Source: Chloroflexota bacterium
Lineage (GTDB): Bacteria; Chloroflexota; Limnocylindria; Limnocylindrales; CSP1-4
Length of the DNA: 55,149 bases
Direction of reading: 5' to 3'
Assembly: GCA_029778235.1 (NCBI GenBank)
Contig: JAKOQS010000005.1
Location: forward strand, 1 to 55,149
Shown: in pieces, positions 1 to 9,774 of the stretch
Numbering within the stretch: the stretch's first letter is position 1
Layout of the letters: each line of letters starts with the position of its first letter
Position numbers and translations under genes: made by a program
The notes under the pieces: model-generated
The model's input: only the letters and a program-made list of their open reading frames with translations
Told to the model about the DNA's origin: nothing
Database searches by the model: none

Positions 1-380
1 ACGTGCAGGTCGAGCCCGAGGCCGGGCATCCGCTCCAGGATCCGCAGCGCTGCGTGCACCGCCCGTTCAGGGTCGTCCTCGTGTGCCGTGGGCGCCCCGA
101 AGAGGGCCATGATCCCGTCGCCCAGGAAGCGGTCCACCCGCCCACCGTGGGCATCGACCTCGTCCGTGAGGACGTCGTAGTACGGGACGAGCAGGGCCCG
201 AACGTCCTCGGGATCGAGTGTCTCCGCGCGTGCGGTGAAGCCCGCGAGGTCGGCGAACAGGACCGTGACGACCTTGCGCTCCTCGCGCAGCGTGGCCGCG
301 GCTGACAGCGGGGACCCGCAGCCGTTGCAGAACCGCGATCCGGGAGGGTTCGCGATGCCGCAGGAAGAGCAGGCCGTCAT
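1..380 (-). CDS. Zn-ribbon class III adenylate/guanylate cyclase-domain protein (partial, C-terminus off window)
   Basis: An open frame starts at ATG 380 on the minus strand and leaves the window, giving about 126 residues. The N-terminus has a CxxC-x(11)-CxxC zinc ribbon (CSSC, then CNGC). A class III cyclase domain follows. FADLAGFT carries the first metal-binding Asp and FLGDGIMALFGAP carries the second. The APTAHEDDPERAV segment is typical of Zn-ribbon/cyclase/AAA ATPase signalling proteins, so an ATPase and a TPR-like tail may lie beyond the edge; that is inference. The stop of the upstream membrane-protein gene lies only 5 nt before this start, so the two are probably co-transcribed. 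It is a paralogue of the protein at 9775. Catalysis cannot be judged because the Asn/Arg motif is outside the window. Confidence 0.85.
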   Translation of the reverse strand, partial: MTACSSCGIANPPGSRFCNGCGSPLSAAATLREERKVVTVLFADLAGFTARAETLDPEDVRALLVPYYDVLTDEVDAHGGRVDRFLGDGIMALFGAPTAHEDDPERAVHAALRILERMPGLGLDLH

Positions 381-385
381 CGGGC

Positions 386-1429
386 CTAGAGTAGAGGCAA
401 GGTCGTCCGACCGGCGGACCACTCGGGGGTCGTCTTGATGGTCTCCGTCATCGACCGCCACACGTAGATCAGCACCAGGGCGCCGCAGCCGAGCGCGATC
501 AGGAGGAGGATCCACAGCGACGGTGTCCCACCCGACTGGCCGAACGCATCGGCGACGAGCAGCTCCAGGGTCGCGAGCTGGCCCAGGACGCCGGCGGTCG
601 TGATCGCCATCGCGACCGTCACCATCTGCGCGGGCCAGCACTCGCACCGGAGCGCGGCGTACGCCAGGGGAGCGAGAACACCGAAGGCAGCGAAGACGAG
701 GGCGAGGGCGGCGAACTCCTCCCTGCTGAACACGATGGTGTCTGCCGGGAGGGCGCCGCTGAGCGTGAGCAGCGTGAGGAGACCGCCTGCGCCGGTGATC
801 GTCGTCGCCCAGCTGGTGGGCTCCCAGGTCAGAGAACGGGGCGGTCCCAGGCGCTGTCCCTCGCCTTGGCGCGTGCCCTGTCCCGCGCGCTGTCCCGCGC
901 CCGTCTGAGCGGGGCCCTTGCGGTCGGCCCACCGCCACACCACCCAGCGTGCGAGCGCGAGTGCCGCCGCGAGCCCGACCACGAAGATGACCACGCCGCC
1001 CGGCCCGAGGGGGACCTCGAACGGGAACATCCGGATCGTGAGCGGCAGGACGGCCGGGAAGGACGCCTCGCCGACGGTCCCGACGAGATAGCCGGTCAGC
1101 GGGCCTTCCGTTCCGGTGACCCGGAACGTCAGGTCGATGACCGAGATGCCGTTCGCCGGCAGGGAGGACGACGCCGGCTCGACATCTACCCGTGCCGTGC
1201 CCGGCGCGCCGGCGAGCATCACGGACCAGGCCACGGTGGCCTCGGGCCCCTCGTTCGAGACCACCACCGACGCCGCCCCGGTGCCGTCCCTGGCGACGAC
1301 CGCCAAGGACTCCTGGCCGACGAATGCCACCGGTCCCGCAGCCGACGCCGGGGCGACCAGGAACAGCCCGAGGACGGCCGCGGCGGCGGCCGGCGCCGCC
1401 CGGCGCACTCGTCTCGGCATGACCCTCAT
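386..1429 (-). CDS. Secreted-domain, multi-TM membrane protein of unknown function
   Basis: This 347-aa protein is of no family I can name. The start at 1429 is chosen because GGAGGGAG lies 5 nt upstream and a classic signal peptide follows directly (RRVRR, then an Ala/Leu-rich core ending PASA at about residue 30). The longer frame upstream lacks both. Residues 30-135 look like an exported beta-sandwich of the conserved-repeat/Ig type (SVVVSNEGPEATVAWSV, then a second strand-rich half). A membrane helix at about 145-163 and a cytoplasmic Gly/Gln-rich linker (170-197) follow. Four more helices lie at about 208-228, 240-262, 268-292 and 304-324. The gene ends 5 nt before the cyclase start at 380, which suggests that the two work together, with this protein as a membrane sensor or partner. 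Confidence 0.8.
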   Translation of the reverse strand: MRVMPRRVRRAAPAAAAAVLGLFLVAPASAAGPVAFVGQESLAVVARDGTGAASVVVSNEGPEATVAWSVMLAGAPGTARVDVEPASSSLPANGISVIDLTFRVTGTEGPLTGYLVGTVGEASFPAVLPLTIRMFPFEVPLGPGGVVIFVVGLAAALALARWVVWRWADRKGPAQTGAGQRAGQGTRQGEGQRLGPPRSLTWEPTSWATTITGAGGLLTLLTLSGALPADTIVFSREEFAALALVFAAFGVLAPLAYAALRCECWPAQMVTVAMAITTAGVLGQLATLELLVADAFGQSGGTPSLWILLLIALGCGALVLIYVWRSMTETIKTTPEWSAGRTTLPLL

Positions 1430-1602
1430 CGGGCTCCCTCCAGAGCGGCTGTCGCGAGCCGAAGACTCCCGACCGGACGCGGCCCGGGCAAGGGCCGGAC
1501 GTCGTCGGCTTCGCCGCCCGGACGCTGTCGACTCGGCCTCCGCGAGGTCTCGGACGGACCCGGCTCGGTGGTTGCGCACTCCCACTGGGAGAAGACGCCG
1601 GT

Positions 1603-1631
1603 TTGCGGCCAGCACGTCGCCGGGCTAGAAT
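1603..1631 (+). promoter_or_regulatory. Promoter of tRNA-Gly
   Basis: TTGCGG (1603-1608), 17 nt, then TAGAAT (1626-1631). Transcription would start near 1638, about 7 nt before the mature tRNA 5' end at 1645. The -10 is near-consensus and the -35 is weak (first three bases only). Confidence 0.6.
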
Positions 1632-1644
1632 CCGGGCCTCCCGA

Positions 1645-1720
1645 GCGGGAGTAACTCAGCTGGCAGAGTGTCTGCTTCCCAAGCAGAATGTCGCGGGTTC
1701 GAATCCCGTCTCCCGCTCCA
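1645..1720 (+). tRNA. tRNA-Gly (anticodon CCC)
   Basis: The 76-nt cloverleaf is complete. Acceptor GCGGGAG pairs with CTCCCGC and is followed by T and an encoded CCA (1718-1720). The anticodon stem TCTGC/GCAGA encloses the loop TTCCCAA, so the anticodon is CCC and reads GGG. The T arm contains GGTTCGAATCCC. A promoter and a hairpin terminator flank it, so it is a single-gene transcription unit. The 3' CCA is genomically encoded. Confidence 0.97.
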
Positions 1721-1740
1721 CCTTCGAGATCTGAGCGCAG

Positions 1741-1765
1741 GACGGCACCCCGACCGGGTGTCGTC
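1741..1765 (+). terminator. Hairpin terminator after tRNA-Gly
   Basis: GACGGCACCC (1741-1750) pairs with GGGTGTCGTC (1756-1765), with one G-T wobble and a 5-nt loop. It is followed by CCTCGTTTCC, a weak pyrimidine tract. It starts 21 nt after the tRNA end. Confidence 0.6.
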
Positions 1766-1882
1766 CCTCGTTTCCGGGGCAGAAGCCCTTTCCCTCGCGC
1801 CGGATGGCCGTCGTGCGCCTGATGGCCTGCGCCCGGGCGGATCCCGCCGAAGCCCGGGGGTCGGCGCCGCCGGTTCCCTCGA

Positions 1883-3016
1883 TCAGGCGGGGTGGACGAT
1901 CGTGGCCAGCGGCGCGCCGAGACCGAGGACGTCCACGTCGATGCCCAGGCCGGGGCCGTCAGGGACCGGTCCGAGGCCGCCGCGTGAGCGCGGCCGGTGT
2001 CCGGCGATGTGCTCGACCGTCCAATCGTTCATGAACGAGACCGCGAACAGCGCGTCGGGAGGGGTCCCTGCGGCGAGATGCGCCACGGCGGCCGTGACCA
2101 CGTCCCCGCCCCAGCTGTCCTCGATCATCAGCCGGATGCCGAGGCTGACGGCCGTATCGCGCATGAGCCGCGCCGGGAGCAGCCCGCCGACTCGGCCGAT
2201 CTTGAGGTTCACCTGGTCCATCGCGTCGAGGCCGGCCGCCCGGACGAGCGTGGGCAGGTCGCCGATCACCTCGTCGAGGACCATCGGCAGCGTGGTCAGG
2301 CGACGGACCGCGAGACACTCCTCGAGCGTGGGGCATGGCTGCTCGAGCCGGAAGCGCTGCGCTCCCTCCAGGAGGCGTGCCGCCATGATCGCGTCCTGCC
2401 GGCGCCAGGCCCCGTTGGCGTCGCCGGTCACGGCATCGCCCGGCCCTGTCGCATCGAGGACGGCGAAGACCCGCTCGGCGTCCTCGGCCGGATCGGCGCC
2501 CAGCTTCGCCTGGAAGTTGCGGATCCCGGCCGCACGCTCGCGGGTCACGAACTCGGCCATGCGCGCGGGTGGCCCGAGGGGGATCGCGACGTAGAGCGGC
2601 AGCTCCCGCTGCAGCACGCCGCCGAGGAGGGCCGCCACCGGCTGTCCCGTGATGCGTCCGAAGGCGTCCCAGCAGGCCACGTCGATCGCGCTCTTCGCGT
2701 ACTCGTGGCCGCGCAGCCGGCCGTCCATGCGCCGGTGGATCTCGGCGAGGTTCGTGACGTCCGCACCGATCAGGCCCGGGGCGATCTCACGCAGCGCCGC
2801 CCGGGCTCCCTCTGCGAAAGCCGGCAGGTACGTGCTGCCGAGCGGACAGGTCTCCTCGAACCCCTGCGCCCCGTCGCGGGTCGTGACCCGGACCACCGTG
2901 CTCGGGAGCCGCCTGACCTCGCGTCCGGACGACATGACGTAGTCGCCGTGTGCGTAGGTCAGCTCGTACCCGAAGACGTCGATGCGGTCGATGACGGCCC
3001 CGGTGGGATGGCTCAT
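1883..3016 (-). CDS. Mandelate racemase / muconate lactonizing enzyme family protein (enolase superfamily)
   Basis: This 377-aa protein has the normal enolase-superfamily length. Residues 1-125 are the capping domain and the rest is the TIM barrel. The expected acid/base and metal residues are visible: K171 (FQAKLGAD), D199 (VTGDANGAW), E225 (RLEQPC), D248/E249 (VLDEV) and K272 (VNLKIGRVGG), with a late IEDSWGGD. These fit Mg-dependent abstraction of an alpha-proton from a carboxylate substrate. The layout resembles the cis-3-hydroxy-L-proline dehydratase / hydroxyproline epimerase branch, but the substrate cannot be read from sequence. The start lies 12 nt after the receiver-cyclase stop, without a clear Shine-Dalgarno. 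It is the last gene of the hybrid-kinase operon, an unexpected place for a metabolic enzyme. Confidence 0.88.
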   Translation of the reverse strand: MSHPTGAVIDRIDVFGYELTYAHGDYVMSSGREVRRLPSTVVRVTTRDGAQGFEETCPLGSTYLPAFAEGARAALREIAPGLIGADVTNLAEIHRRMDGRLRGHEYAKSAIDVACWDAFGRITGQPVAALLGGVLQRELPLYVAIPLGPPARMAEFVTRERAAGIRNFQAKLGADPAEDAERVFAVLDATGPGDAVTGDANGAWRRQDAIMAARLLEGAQRFRLEQPCPTLEECLAVRRLTTLPMVLDEVIGDLPTLVRAAGLDAMDQVNLKIGRVGGLLPARLMRDTAVSLGIRLMIEDSWGGDVVTAAVAHLAAGTPPDALFAVSFMNDWTVEHIAGHRPRSRGGLGPVPDGPGLGIDVDVLGLGAPLATIVHPA

Positions 3017-3028
3017 GGGCGCGAGTGG

Positions 3029-4216
3029 TCAGTCGGGTCGAGGCGGGGTGCCGCGGAGGGCGACGACGTTCGCCGCCGGCTCGGGTCGCCCGAACCCCTT
3101 GAGCGCCAGCTCGCCCACCGACTCGGTCTCGACCAGGTCCTCGACCGCGGCCTGCGCTCGCTGCGCGAGGAGGATCTGTCCCCCGCGGGCCTCCGCCGAC
3201 AGCCGGGAGGCGAGGATGACGACGTTCCCGATGGCGCCGTAGTCGTAGCGACCCTCGAACCCGATGCGGCCGAGCGTCGCATACCCCGCCGCGATGCCGA
3301 TGCCGAGCTGGAGCTCGAACCCGCGCTTCCGCCAGCCGCGCGCCAGCTCCTCGAAGCGCTCGCGCATCGCGACCGCCATGCGGACCGCCCGCTCCGTGTG
3401 GTCGGGCTGGAGCACGGGGTCGTTGAAGAACACCATCATCCCGTCGCCGGCGAAGTGCTCGAGCGTGCCGCCGTGCTCGACGATCGTCTCGCCCATCATC
3501 GCGTGGTACTCGGACAGGAGGCCGAGCAGCTCCTCGGGCTCCGCCTGCTGGGCGAACGCGGTGAAGCCGCGCAGATCGGCGAACGCGACCGTGATCTGGC
3601 GTCGGTGACCGGCGAGCATGTGCTCGCCCTCGGGCGACGAGATGAGCGCGGCGACCTGGGGTGAGAGGAACCGGGTCAGCTCCTGCTTCTGCCGCTCGAT
3701 GGTCTCGTTGAGGGCCGCCAGCCGGGCCGCGTAGCCGACCTCGAGGTCGCGCAGGCGCTTCGCGCCGAGGGAGGCGTTGACCCGGGCGCGCAGCAGGGCC
3801 GGGTCGTACGGCTTGGTGAGGTAGTCCGTGGCCCCCATCTCGATGCAGCGGACGACGCTGTCGAGCTCGTCGATCCCGGAGACCATGATCACCGGGAGGT
3901 GCCGCAGCGTCTCATCGGACTTGATCGCGGCGAGCGTCTCGTAGCCGTCCAGCTCCGGCATCTCCACGTCGAGGAGGACGACGTCGATCGCAGGCCCGGT
4001 CTCGCCCCGGAGCGTCGCCAGCGCGGCGGCGCCGTCGGGGGCCTCGAGCGCGTGGAGGCCGATCCCCGCGAGCAGCTGGCCCAGCAGCTTGCGGTTGACG
4101 ATGCTGTCGTCCACGACGAGGGCCGTGCCGGCCGGAGCGCCGTCGCCGCGCTCCGTCGCGGGGGCGCCGACCGTGCGGGCGGCCGCGCTCGCCGGCGGCG
4201 GGACCGGGTCCGTCAT
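3029..4216 (-). CDS. Response regulator with class III cyclase domain (catalytic Asn replaced)
   Basis: This 395-aa protein starts at ATG 4216, which overlaps the HPt stop (ATGA). Residues 32-150 form a receiver domain with acidic pair D36/D37, phospho-acceptor D83 (LLDVEMPELDG) and K135 (LTKPYD). A helical linker (160-190) leads to a class III cyclase domain (about 205-390). Metal-binding Asp D213 (FADLRGFT) and D258 (FAGDGMMVFF) are present, and so is R338. The residue aligned with the transition-state Asn is Ile334 (codon ATC within GNVVILASRL, where GNVVNLASRL would be expected), so cyclase activity is doubtful. His254 stands where many cyclases have the base-specifying Lys. The gene lies directly after the HPt gene, which makes it the likely phosphorelay output. 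Confidence 0.9.
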   Translation of the reverse strand: MTDPVPPPASAAARTVGAPATERGDGAPAGTALVVDDSIVNRKLLGQLLAGIGLHALEAPDGAAALATLRGETGPAIDVVLLDVEMPELDGYETLAAIKSDETLRHLPVIMVSGIDELDSVVRCIEMGATDYLTKPYDPALLRARVNASLGAKRLRDLEVGYAARLAALNETIERQKQELTRFLSPQVAALISSPEGEHMLAGHRRQITVAFADLRGFTAFAQQAEPEELLGLLSEYHAMMGETIVEHGGTLEHFAGDGMMVFFNDPVLQPDHTERAVRMAVAMRERFEELARGWRKRGFELQLGIGIAAGYATLGRIGFEGRYDYGAIGNVVILASRLSAEARGGQILLAQRAQAAVEDLVETESVGELALKGFGRPEPAANVVALRGTPPRPD

Positions 4217-4581
4217 CGGTGCGCGGCCGACCACGAGCGGAGCGCCCGATCGACGGCGGCCCACTCGGCGCGGGCCGCGTCCGCCTCGGCCACCCCGCCG
4301 TCGAGGACGCCGCTCCGGCCCCGCTGCTCCAGCGAGCGCGCCAGGTCGCCGAGGCGCATCGCCCCGACCGTGTAGCTCGCGCTCTTGAGAGTGTGCGCGG
4401 GTCGGACCAGGGCGCCGGCGTCACCCGCGGCCACCGCGGCGGCGATGGCGTCGAGCTGCTCCGCGCCGTCGGACAGGTAGGTCTCCACGAGGTCGACGAC
4501 GAAGGCGTCATCACCGCCGACCGACTCGCGGAGGGCGGACAGGACGGCCTCGTCCAGCGTCGGAGAGACGGACTCGCTCAT
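4213..4581 (-). CDS. HPt domain phosphotransfer protein
   Basis: This 122-aa protein is a stand-alone histidine-containing phosphotransfer domain. A four-helix pattern is visible with the HPt signature AHTLKSAS, which makes H63 the phospho-accepting residue. The start at ATG 4581 overlaps the hybrid-kinase stop (ATGA), and its own stop overlaps the receiver-cyclase start in the same way. All three proteins are therefore probably translationally coupled. Inferred role: it carries phosphate from the kinase's C-terminal receiver (D1513) to the receiver of the cyclase-domain protein (D83). A longer open frame to 4743 exists but lies inside the kinase gene. Confidence 0.92.
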   Translation of the reverse strand: MSESVSPTLDEAVLSALRESVGGDDAFVVDLVETYLSDGAEQLDAIAAAVAAGDAGALVRPAHTLKSASYTVGAMRLGDLARSLEQRGRSGVLDGGVAEADAARAEWAAVDRALRSWSAAHR

Positions 4582-7500
4582 CGTGCGCTCCCGACGGGCA
4601 CCCGGCGGAGAGCGGCCTCGAGCTCCGCCGGGCGGATCGGCTTGCTGATGTAGTCGGTCATCCCGGCCGCGAGGCACGCCTCGCGATCGCCGGCCATGGC
4701 GTTCGCGGTCATCGCGACGATCGGGAGGCCCAGGTCCGGCCACCGGGCCCGGATGCGCCGCGTGGCCTCCAGGCCGTCGAGCTCCGGCATCTGGACGTCC
4801 ATGAGGACCACGTCATAGACGCCGCCCTCGAGGGCGGCGATCGCCTCGAGCCCATCGCCGGCGACGTCGGCCGCGTACCCCATCTGGCGAAGGAGCCGCA
4901 GGGCGAGCTTCTGGTTCACGGCGTTGTCCTCGGCCAGCAGGATCCGGAGCGGATGGCGGTCGCCGAGCGGGCGCTGGCCGTCCGACGCCTCCTCGGCCTC
5001 CCCCGGCGCGGTCGTCCGGGCGCGGATCTCCCCCTTCAGGAGGATGGTCGCGAGGGCATCGTGGAGGGCGGAGGGCTTGACCGGCTTGGCCAGCCACGCC
5101 GCGACCGACGCGCCCTCCCGGTCGCGCAGGCCGATCGAGGACAGGATGACGACCGGCGGCCGCCGACGGCGCGGGAGCCGGGCCACCTCCGTCGCGAGCT
5201 CCAGGCCGTCCATCTCGGGCATCAGCAGGTCGGACAGCGCGACGTCGAAGCGCTCACCGGCCTGGAGCCAGCCCAGCGCCTCGGCGGGTGATCCCGTGGC
5301 CCGGGCGACCATCCCCCAGCGTGCCGTCTGCGCGACGAGGATCCGCCGGTTGGTGGCGTTGTCGTCCACCACGAGCACGGTCCGGCCGCTCAGGTCGGCC
5401 GGGATGCGCGCCGGCCGGCTGGACGCCACGGCCCCCGGTCCTGCCTCGGGCATCCGCACCACGAGATGGAACGTGCTCCCCTCGCCGGGCACGCCCGGGC
5501 TCTCGGCGGTGAGCGCGCCGTCCATCAGCTCGGCGAGCCTGCGGCTGATCGCGAGGCCCAGGCCGGTCCCGCCGTAGCGCCGGGCGATCGACGCATCCAC
5601 CTGGCTGAACGACTGGAAGAGCCGGCCCATGGCCTCCGCGGGGATCCCGATGCCGGTGTCCCGGACGTCGACCCGGATCTCCCACGCACGGGGACCGCCG
5701 CGCCGCGGCGCCGCCATCTGGCTCCCGGCGACCGTGACGACGACCTCGCCCCGGTCGGTGAACTTGACCGCGTTCGAGAGGAGGTTGAGCACGACCTGGC
5801 GCAGGCGCCCCGCGTCCCCGACCAGCGCGACCGGGAGATCCTCGTCGATCGCGTAGACGAGCTCGAGACCCTTCTTCGACGCCGTCGGGGCGAGGATGTC
5901 GAGGGCCGCCTCGATCGACTCGCGGAGGATGAACGGCGCCGCCTCGAGCTCGACCCGGCCGGCCTCGATCTTGGAGAAGTCGAGGACGTCGCTGATGATC
6001 GTGAGCAGGGCGTCGCCGGAGGTCCGGATCGTCTCGGCGAACTCGCGCTGCTCGTCGTCGAGCGTCGTGTCCAGCAGCAGGCCGCTCATGCCGATGACGG
6101 CGTTGAGCGGCGTCCGGATCTCGTGGCTCATCGCCGCGAGGAAGCTGCTCTTCGCCTCGTTCGCCTGCTCGGCCGCGCTGCGCGCCTCCTGCGCCTCGGC
6201 GAACAGCCGGGCGTTCTCGATGGCGATCGCCGCCTGGCGCGAGAGGCCATCGAGGAAGCTGAGGTCGGCGTCCGTGAACCGGGCCCCCTGGATCGGGCGC
6301 CAGACGGCCATGATCCCGATGGCGCGGCCCCGGACGATGAGCGGCGTGGCCATCAGGCGGTCCGGGTCGTCGCCGGTCCCCGGGATGTGCACGGTCCGCG
6401 GGTCGGAGAGGGTGTCGTTGATCACCTCGCCACGGGCACGGAGGACGAGGTCCCCCAGGATGCCCTCGCCGGGCCGCACGGGCGAGTCGCGGATCTGATC
6501 GGCGATCGGGCCGAGCACCACCACCGCACGGAGGAGGTCCGCGTCGCCCTCGTGCAGGTAGACCGCGCTGTTGTCCGCGTCAAGGAGCGACCGGGCCTGC
6601 GCCGCGATCTGCTCGAGCACCGCCGAGAGGTCGAGCGTGGCCGACATCTCGCGGCTGACCTCGGCCAGGGCGGCCATCTCGTCGCCGCGTCGCACCGTCT
6701 CCTGGTAGAGGCGGGCGTTCGCGATGGCGGAGCCCACGTTCGCCGCGATCGTCGTGAGCAGGCGCTCCTCGGACTCGCCGAAACGGCCCTCCTCGCGGGT
6801 GCTCTGGACGCTGAGCACGCCGATCGCCTCGTCCCGGACGACGATCGGCACGCCGAGGTACGAGCGCGCGAGCGTGCCGACCCCCCGATGCCCGAGCGCC
6901 GCCCAGTCCGCCTCGCGGTTCAGGAGCAGGGGCGCACGGCGCTCGATGATCCGCCAGGTCAGCCCCGTCCCGCGCGGGAGCGCGGCCTGCGGCTCATTCC
7001 GGCCGTCCTCGCAGTAGTAGGCGAACTCGACGGTGTCCGTCTCGGGCTGCACCAGCGCCACATAGGCGATGTCGGCCGCGAAGGAATCCCGGATCTGGTC
7101 GCCGACGAGCTCGATGAGAGTGGCGAGGTCGAGCTGCGAGGCGACCGCCTGCCCGATGCTGTTGACGGTCCCGAGCTCGGTCACCCGCTGGCGCGTCTCC
7201 GCCACGAGCCGGGCGTTCTGGAGCGCGACACTCAGGCTGGCGCAGAGGGTGGTGAGCAGGCGGACGTCAGACTCGCTGAAGGCATCCTTGCGGTCGATGT
7301 TCTGCAGCGAGATCGCGCCTGTCACCTCGTCGCCGACCATGAGGGGCGCGATGAGCACCGAGAGCGTCTCCTCGCCCTGGACCGGCGCCGTGTAGCCGTG
7401 CTGGGCATCCCAGGCGGGGACGTCGTTCTCGAGGACGGCGCGACGGGCCTCGATGACGGCCTGACCGAAGCCGGCGATCGGCGCGATGGTCCGGGGGAAC

Positions 7501-9335
7501 CGGACGCCGCGCTCGATGAGGTAGTGGAAGTTCGCGATGCCCGCCTCGTGGTCGAACGTCCGGATGTCCACGACCTGGGCGTCGAAGATCTCCTGGATCC
7601 TGTCGCCGACGAGCTCGTACATCGCCTGCATGTCGAGATTGGCCGCCAGGCCCTGCTGGATGCTGTTGACCACGGCGAGCTCGGCTGCCCGCTCGTCCGT
7701 CTCGGCGAGCAGGCGCCTGGTCTCGTCGAAGAGGCGGACGTTCTCGAGTGCGACGGCGAGGCTGGAGGCGATCGTCGAGAGGAGCCGGACGTCCGCGTCC
7801 GAGAAGGCGTCCGTGCGGTCCAGGTTCTGGAGCGAGATCCGGCCACGGGCCTCGTCGCCGACGATGAGCGGCGCGAAGAGGACCGAGCGCGCCGGCTCGC
7901 CCTGGAACACGCTCAGGTCGCCACCGTTCCCGGCCAGCCATGCCGCGATGTCGTTGACGAGGATCGGCTCCCGGGTCTCGAGGACGATCTGCCCGAAGCC
8001 GCCGATACCGGTCGGTTGGTCGGGGAATCGGACGCCCCGCTCGATCGTGTACGGGTACCGCACCAGACCCGCATCGAGGTCATAGATGCCGATGTCCACG
8101 ACCTGGGCGTCGAAGATCTCCTGGATCTTGTCGCCGACCAGGTCGTACATGGCCTGCATGTCCAGGTTGGCAGCCAGGCCCTGCTGAACGCTGTTGATCA
8201 CCGCCAGCTCGGCCGCCCGCTCGTCGGCCTCTGCAAGCAGCCGCTTCGTCTCGCCGAACAACCGCGCGTTCTCGAGGGCGACGCCCATGCTCGAGACGAT
8301 CGTCGCCACGAGGCGCTCGTCCGCCTCCGTGTAGTGGTGCGTGCGAGGATCCGAGATCGTCACGACGCCGATCGCCTCGCCGCCGGCCATGATCGGCACG
8401 CCCAGCCAGCTCTCGGTGATGGTCCCCGGCCCCTCACCGCCCTCCGCGTTGTCGCTGATGCCGCCGGCCGCAGTCTGCTCCGCGAAGGTGCCGAACCGGA
8501 GCGGGCGTCCCGCCTCGAGCACCTTCGACGTCAGCCCCCGGCCGAGCGGGATCGATTCGACGCGGATCCGAGACCCATCGTCGGTCATGAAGGGGAAGCT
8601 GACGAGTCCCGACAGGCGGTCGTACAAGGCGATGAACATGTCCCGCGTCTGGAGCATCGCCGCAAGGCGATCGCCGACGAGGTCGATGATCGCCTGGAAC
8701 TCCAGCTGCCTGGAGAGGGCGGCGCCGATCTCGTTGACGATGGCGAGCTCCGACGCGCGCCGCTCGCTCTCCTCGAGCAGGCGCTTCGTCTCGTCGAACA
8801 GGCGGGCGTTCTCGAGGGCGACGCCCATGCTCGAGGCGATGGTGGCGAGCAGGCGCTCGTCCGCCTCGGTGAACGCATCACGGTCGAAGCTCTCGAGGGC
8901 GATGACGCCGATCGCCCGCTCGCCCGCGAGGATCGGCACGCCGAGCCAGCTCTCGGTGGCGCCCCCGAAGACGATAGCTCCGAGCGCCCGGAGCTCGGCG
9001 GAGTTCCCACTCCGGAGGGGTCGCCTGGTCCCGAGCACGCGGCTCGTCAGGCCCTCGCCGAGCTGGAGCGGCTCCGTGGGGTTCGGAACCCCGCCCTCGA
9101 CGGAGTACGGGTATCGCACCATCCCCGTCGCCTCGTCGTGGATGGCGATCCACGACGAGGCGGCCCCGAACATCCGCCGGATGCGCTCGCCGACCAGCTC
9201 CACGATCGAGTCGAAGTCGAGCTGGCGCGAGAGCGCGGAGGCGATCTCGTCGAGGATTGCGAGCGCGGCCTCCTGGCGTCCGGCATCGGGGGCCGTCCGC
9301 GGGTCGCGAGCGGGCTCGTCCACGTGCGCGCTCAT
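4578..9335 (-). CDS. Six-GAF hybrid sensor histidine kinase with two receiver domains
   Basis: This 1585-aa soluble protein has no membrane segment. Six GAF domains lie at about 25-180, 195-360, 375-535, 550-710, 720-880 and 890-1045, each with a short helical linker. The HisKA domain has H1071 ([13 protein letters not shown]). The ATPase domain has the N box at N1188, G1 at DTGIGIP (1226-1232) and G2 at GGTGLG (1255-1260). Receiver 1 has D1369 ([10 protein letters not shown]) and receiver 2 has D1513 ([10 protein letters not shown]). GAF3 and GAF4 share long near-identical stretches ([17 protein letters not shown]), pointing to a recent internal duplication. GAF arrays bind small ligands or cofactors; nothing in the sequence identifies the signal. 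It heads an operon with HPt, receiver-cyclase and enolase-superfamily genes. No Shine-Dalgarno is evident before ATG 9335. Confidence 0.93.
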   Translation of the reverse strand: MSAHVDEPARDPRTAPDAGRQEAALAILDEIASALSRQLDFDSIVELVGERIRRMFGAASSWIAIHDEATGMVRYPYSVEGGVPNPTEPLQLGEGLTSRVLGTRRPLRSGNSAELRALGAIVFGGATESWLGVPILAGERAIGVIALESFDRDAFTEADERLLATIASSMGVALENARLFDETKRLLEESERRASELAIVNEIGAALSRQLEFQAIIDLVGDRLAAMLQTRDMFIALYDRLSGLVSFPFMTDDGSRIRVESIPLGRGLTSKVLEAGRPLRFGTFAEQTAAGGISDNAEGGEGPGTITESWLGVPIMAGGEAIGVVTISDPRTHHYTEADERLVATIVSSMGVALENARLFGETKRLLAEADERAAELAVINSVQQGLAANLDMQAMYDLVGDKIQEIFDAQVVDIGIYDLDAGLVRYPYTIERGVRFPDQPTGIGGFGQIVLETREPILVNDIAAWLAGNGGDLSVFQGEPARSVLFAPLIVGDEARGRISLQNLDRTDAFSDADVRLLSTIASSLAVALENVRLFDETRRLLAETDERAAELAVVNSIQQGLAANLDMQAMYELVGDRIQEIFDAQVVDIRTFDHEAGIANFHYLIERGVRFPRTIAPIAGFGQAVIEARRAVLENDVPAWDAQHGYTAPVQGEETLSVLIAPLMVGDEVTGAISLQNIDRKDAFSESDVRLLTTLCASLSVALQNARLVAETRQRVTELGTVNSIGQAVASQLDLATLIELVGDQIRDSFAADIAYVALVQPETDTVEFAYYCEDGRNEPQAALPRGTGLTWRIIERRAPLLLNREADWAALGHRGVGTLARSYLGVPIVVRDEAIGVLSVQSTREEGRFGESEERLLTTIAANVGSAIANARLYQETVRRGDEMAALAEVSREMSATLDLSAVLEQIAAQARSLLDADNSAVYLHEGDADLLRAVVVLGPIADQIRDSPVRPGEGILGDLVLRARGEVINDTLSDPRTVHIPGTGDDPDRLMATPLIVRGRAIGIMAVWRPIQGARFTDADLSFLDGLSRQAAIAIENARLFAEAQEARSAAEQANEAKSSFLAAMSHEIRTPLNAVIGMSGLLLDTTLDDEQREFAETIRTSGDALLTIISDVLDFSKIEAGRVELEAAPFILRESIEAALDILAPTASKKGLELVYAIDEDLPVALVGDAGRLRQVVLNLLSNAVKFTDRGEVVVTVAGSQMAAPRRGGPRAWEIRVDVRDTGIGIPAEAMGRLFQSFSQVDASIARRYGGTGLGLAISRRLAELMDGALTAESPGVPGEGSTFHLVVRMPEAGPGAVASSRPARIPADLSGRTVLVVDDNATNRRILVAQTARWGMVARATGSPAEALGWLQAGERFDVALSDLLMPEMDGLELATEVARLPRRRRPPVVILSSIGLRDREGASVAAWLAKPVKPSALHDALATILLKGEIRARTTAPGEAEEASDGQRPLGDRHPLRILLAEDNAVNQKLALRLLRQMGYAADVAGDGLEAIAALEGGVYDVVLMDVQMPELDGLEATRRIRARWPDLGLPIVAMTANAMAGDREACLAAGMTDYISKPIRPAELEAALRRVPVGSAR

Positions 9336-9774
9336 GAGATCGGGTCCCGCGACGCGCGGTCATGGGCGCGTGACGTGCCGTCGCTCCGTCGGGCCGAACG
9401 GATGCCTGGGCTGGGACGCCTCACCGAACGCATCGCTCCACGTGCCGGGGCCGGTGCGGGACGAGCACCATCGAGCGCGCAGTATGACCTGTCGCGAGCA
9501 GGCACGCGCGGCACGCCTCGGCTCCTGGGCGGGCCATCGCGGTCCGCAGTGTGGCGATGGCCTGCTCGCGGCCGCCGTCCTCGCGCTCACGTCCGCCTAC
9601 CACGGCCCGGCGCAGGACCTCGTCCGTGCCTGCGCGGGCGATGTCGCGGTCTCGTCAGCCCTGGTCGACATCGCGACGGGTCATCCGATGGCGCGACGAG
9701 CAGGGTCCGCGTCCGTCTTGATGGCTGATCTCGCTGTTCCCCTCGGGCCGGGAAGGGACTACCCTGTCGCGACG
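9336..9774. other. Divergent intergenic region (439 nt) with long inverted repeats
   Basis: I find no credible gene here; the short open frames are GC-rich artefacts. It separates two divergent signalling genes, so promoters for both should lie inside. It contains CGCGAGCAGGC at 9493-9503 and its exact inverse GCCTGCTCGCG at 9560-9570. Nested within is GGCCATCGC (9532-9540) with its inverse GCGATGGCC (9554-9562). TACCCT (9760-9765) lies 9 nt before ATG 9775 and is a candidate -10 for a nearly leaderless message. Confidence 0.5.

Noticed and set aside
5466-9728. 1420-codon plus-strand frame opposite the multi-GAF kinase
   Set aside because: It is antisense to a clear kinase with complete motifs, its product is Arg/Asp/Gly/Leu-rich low complexity, and it has no recognisable domain.
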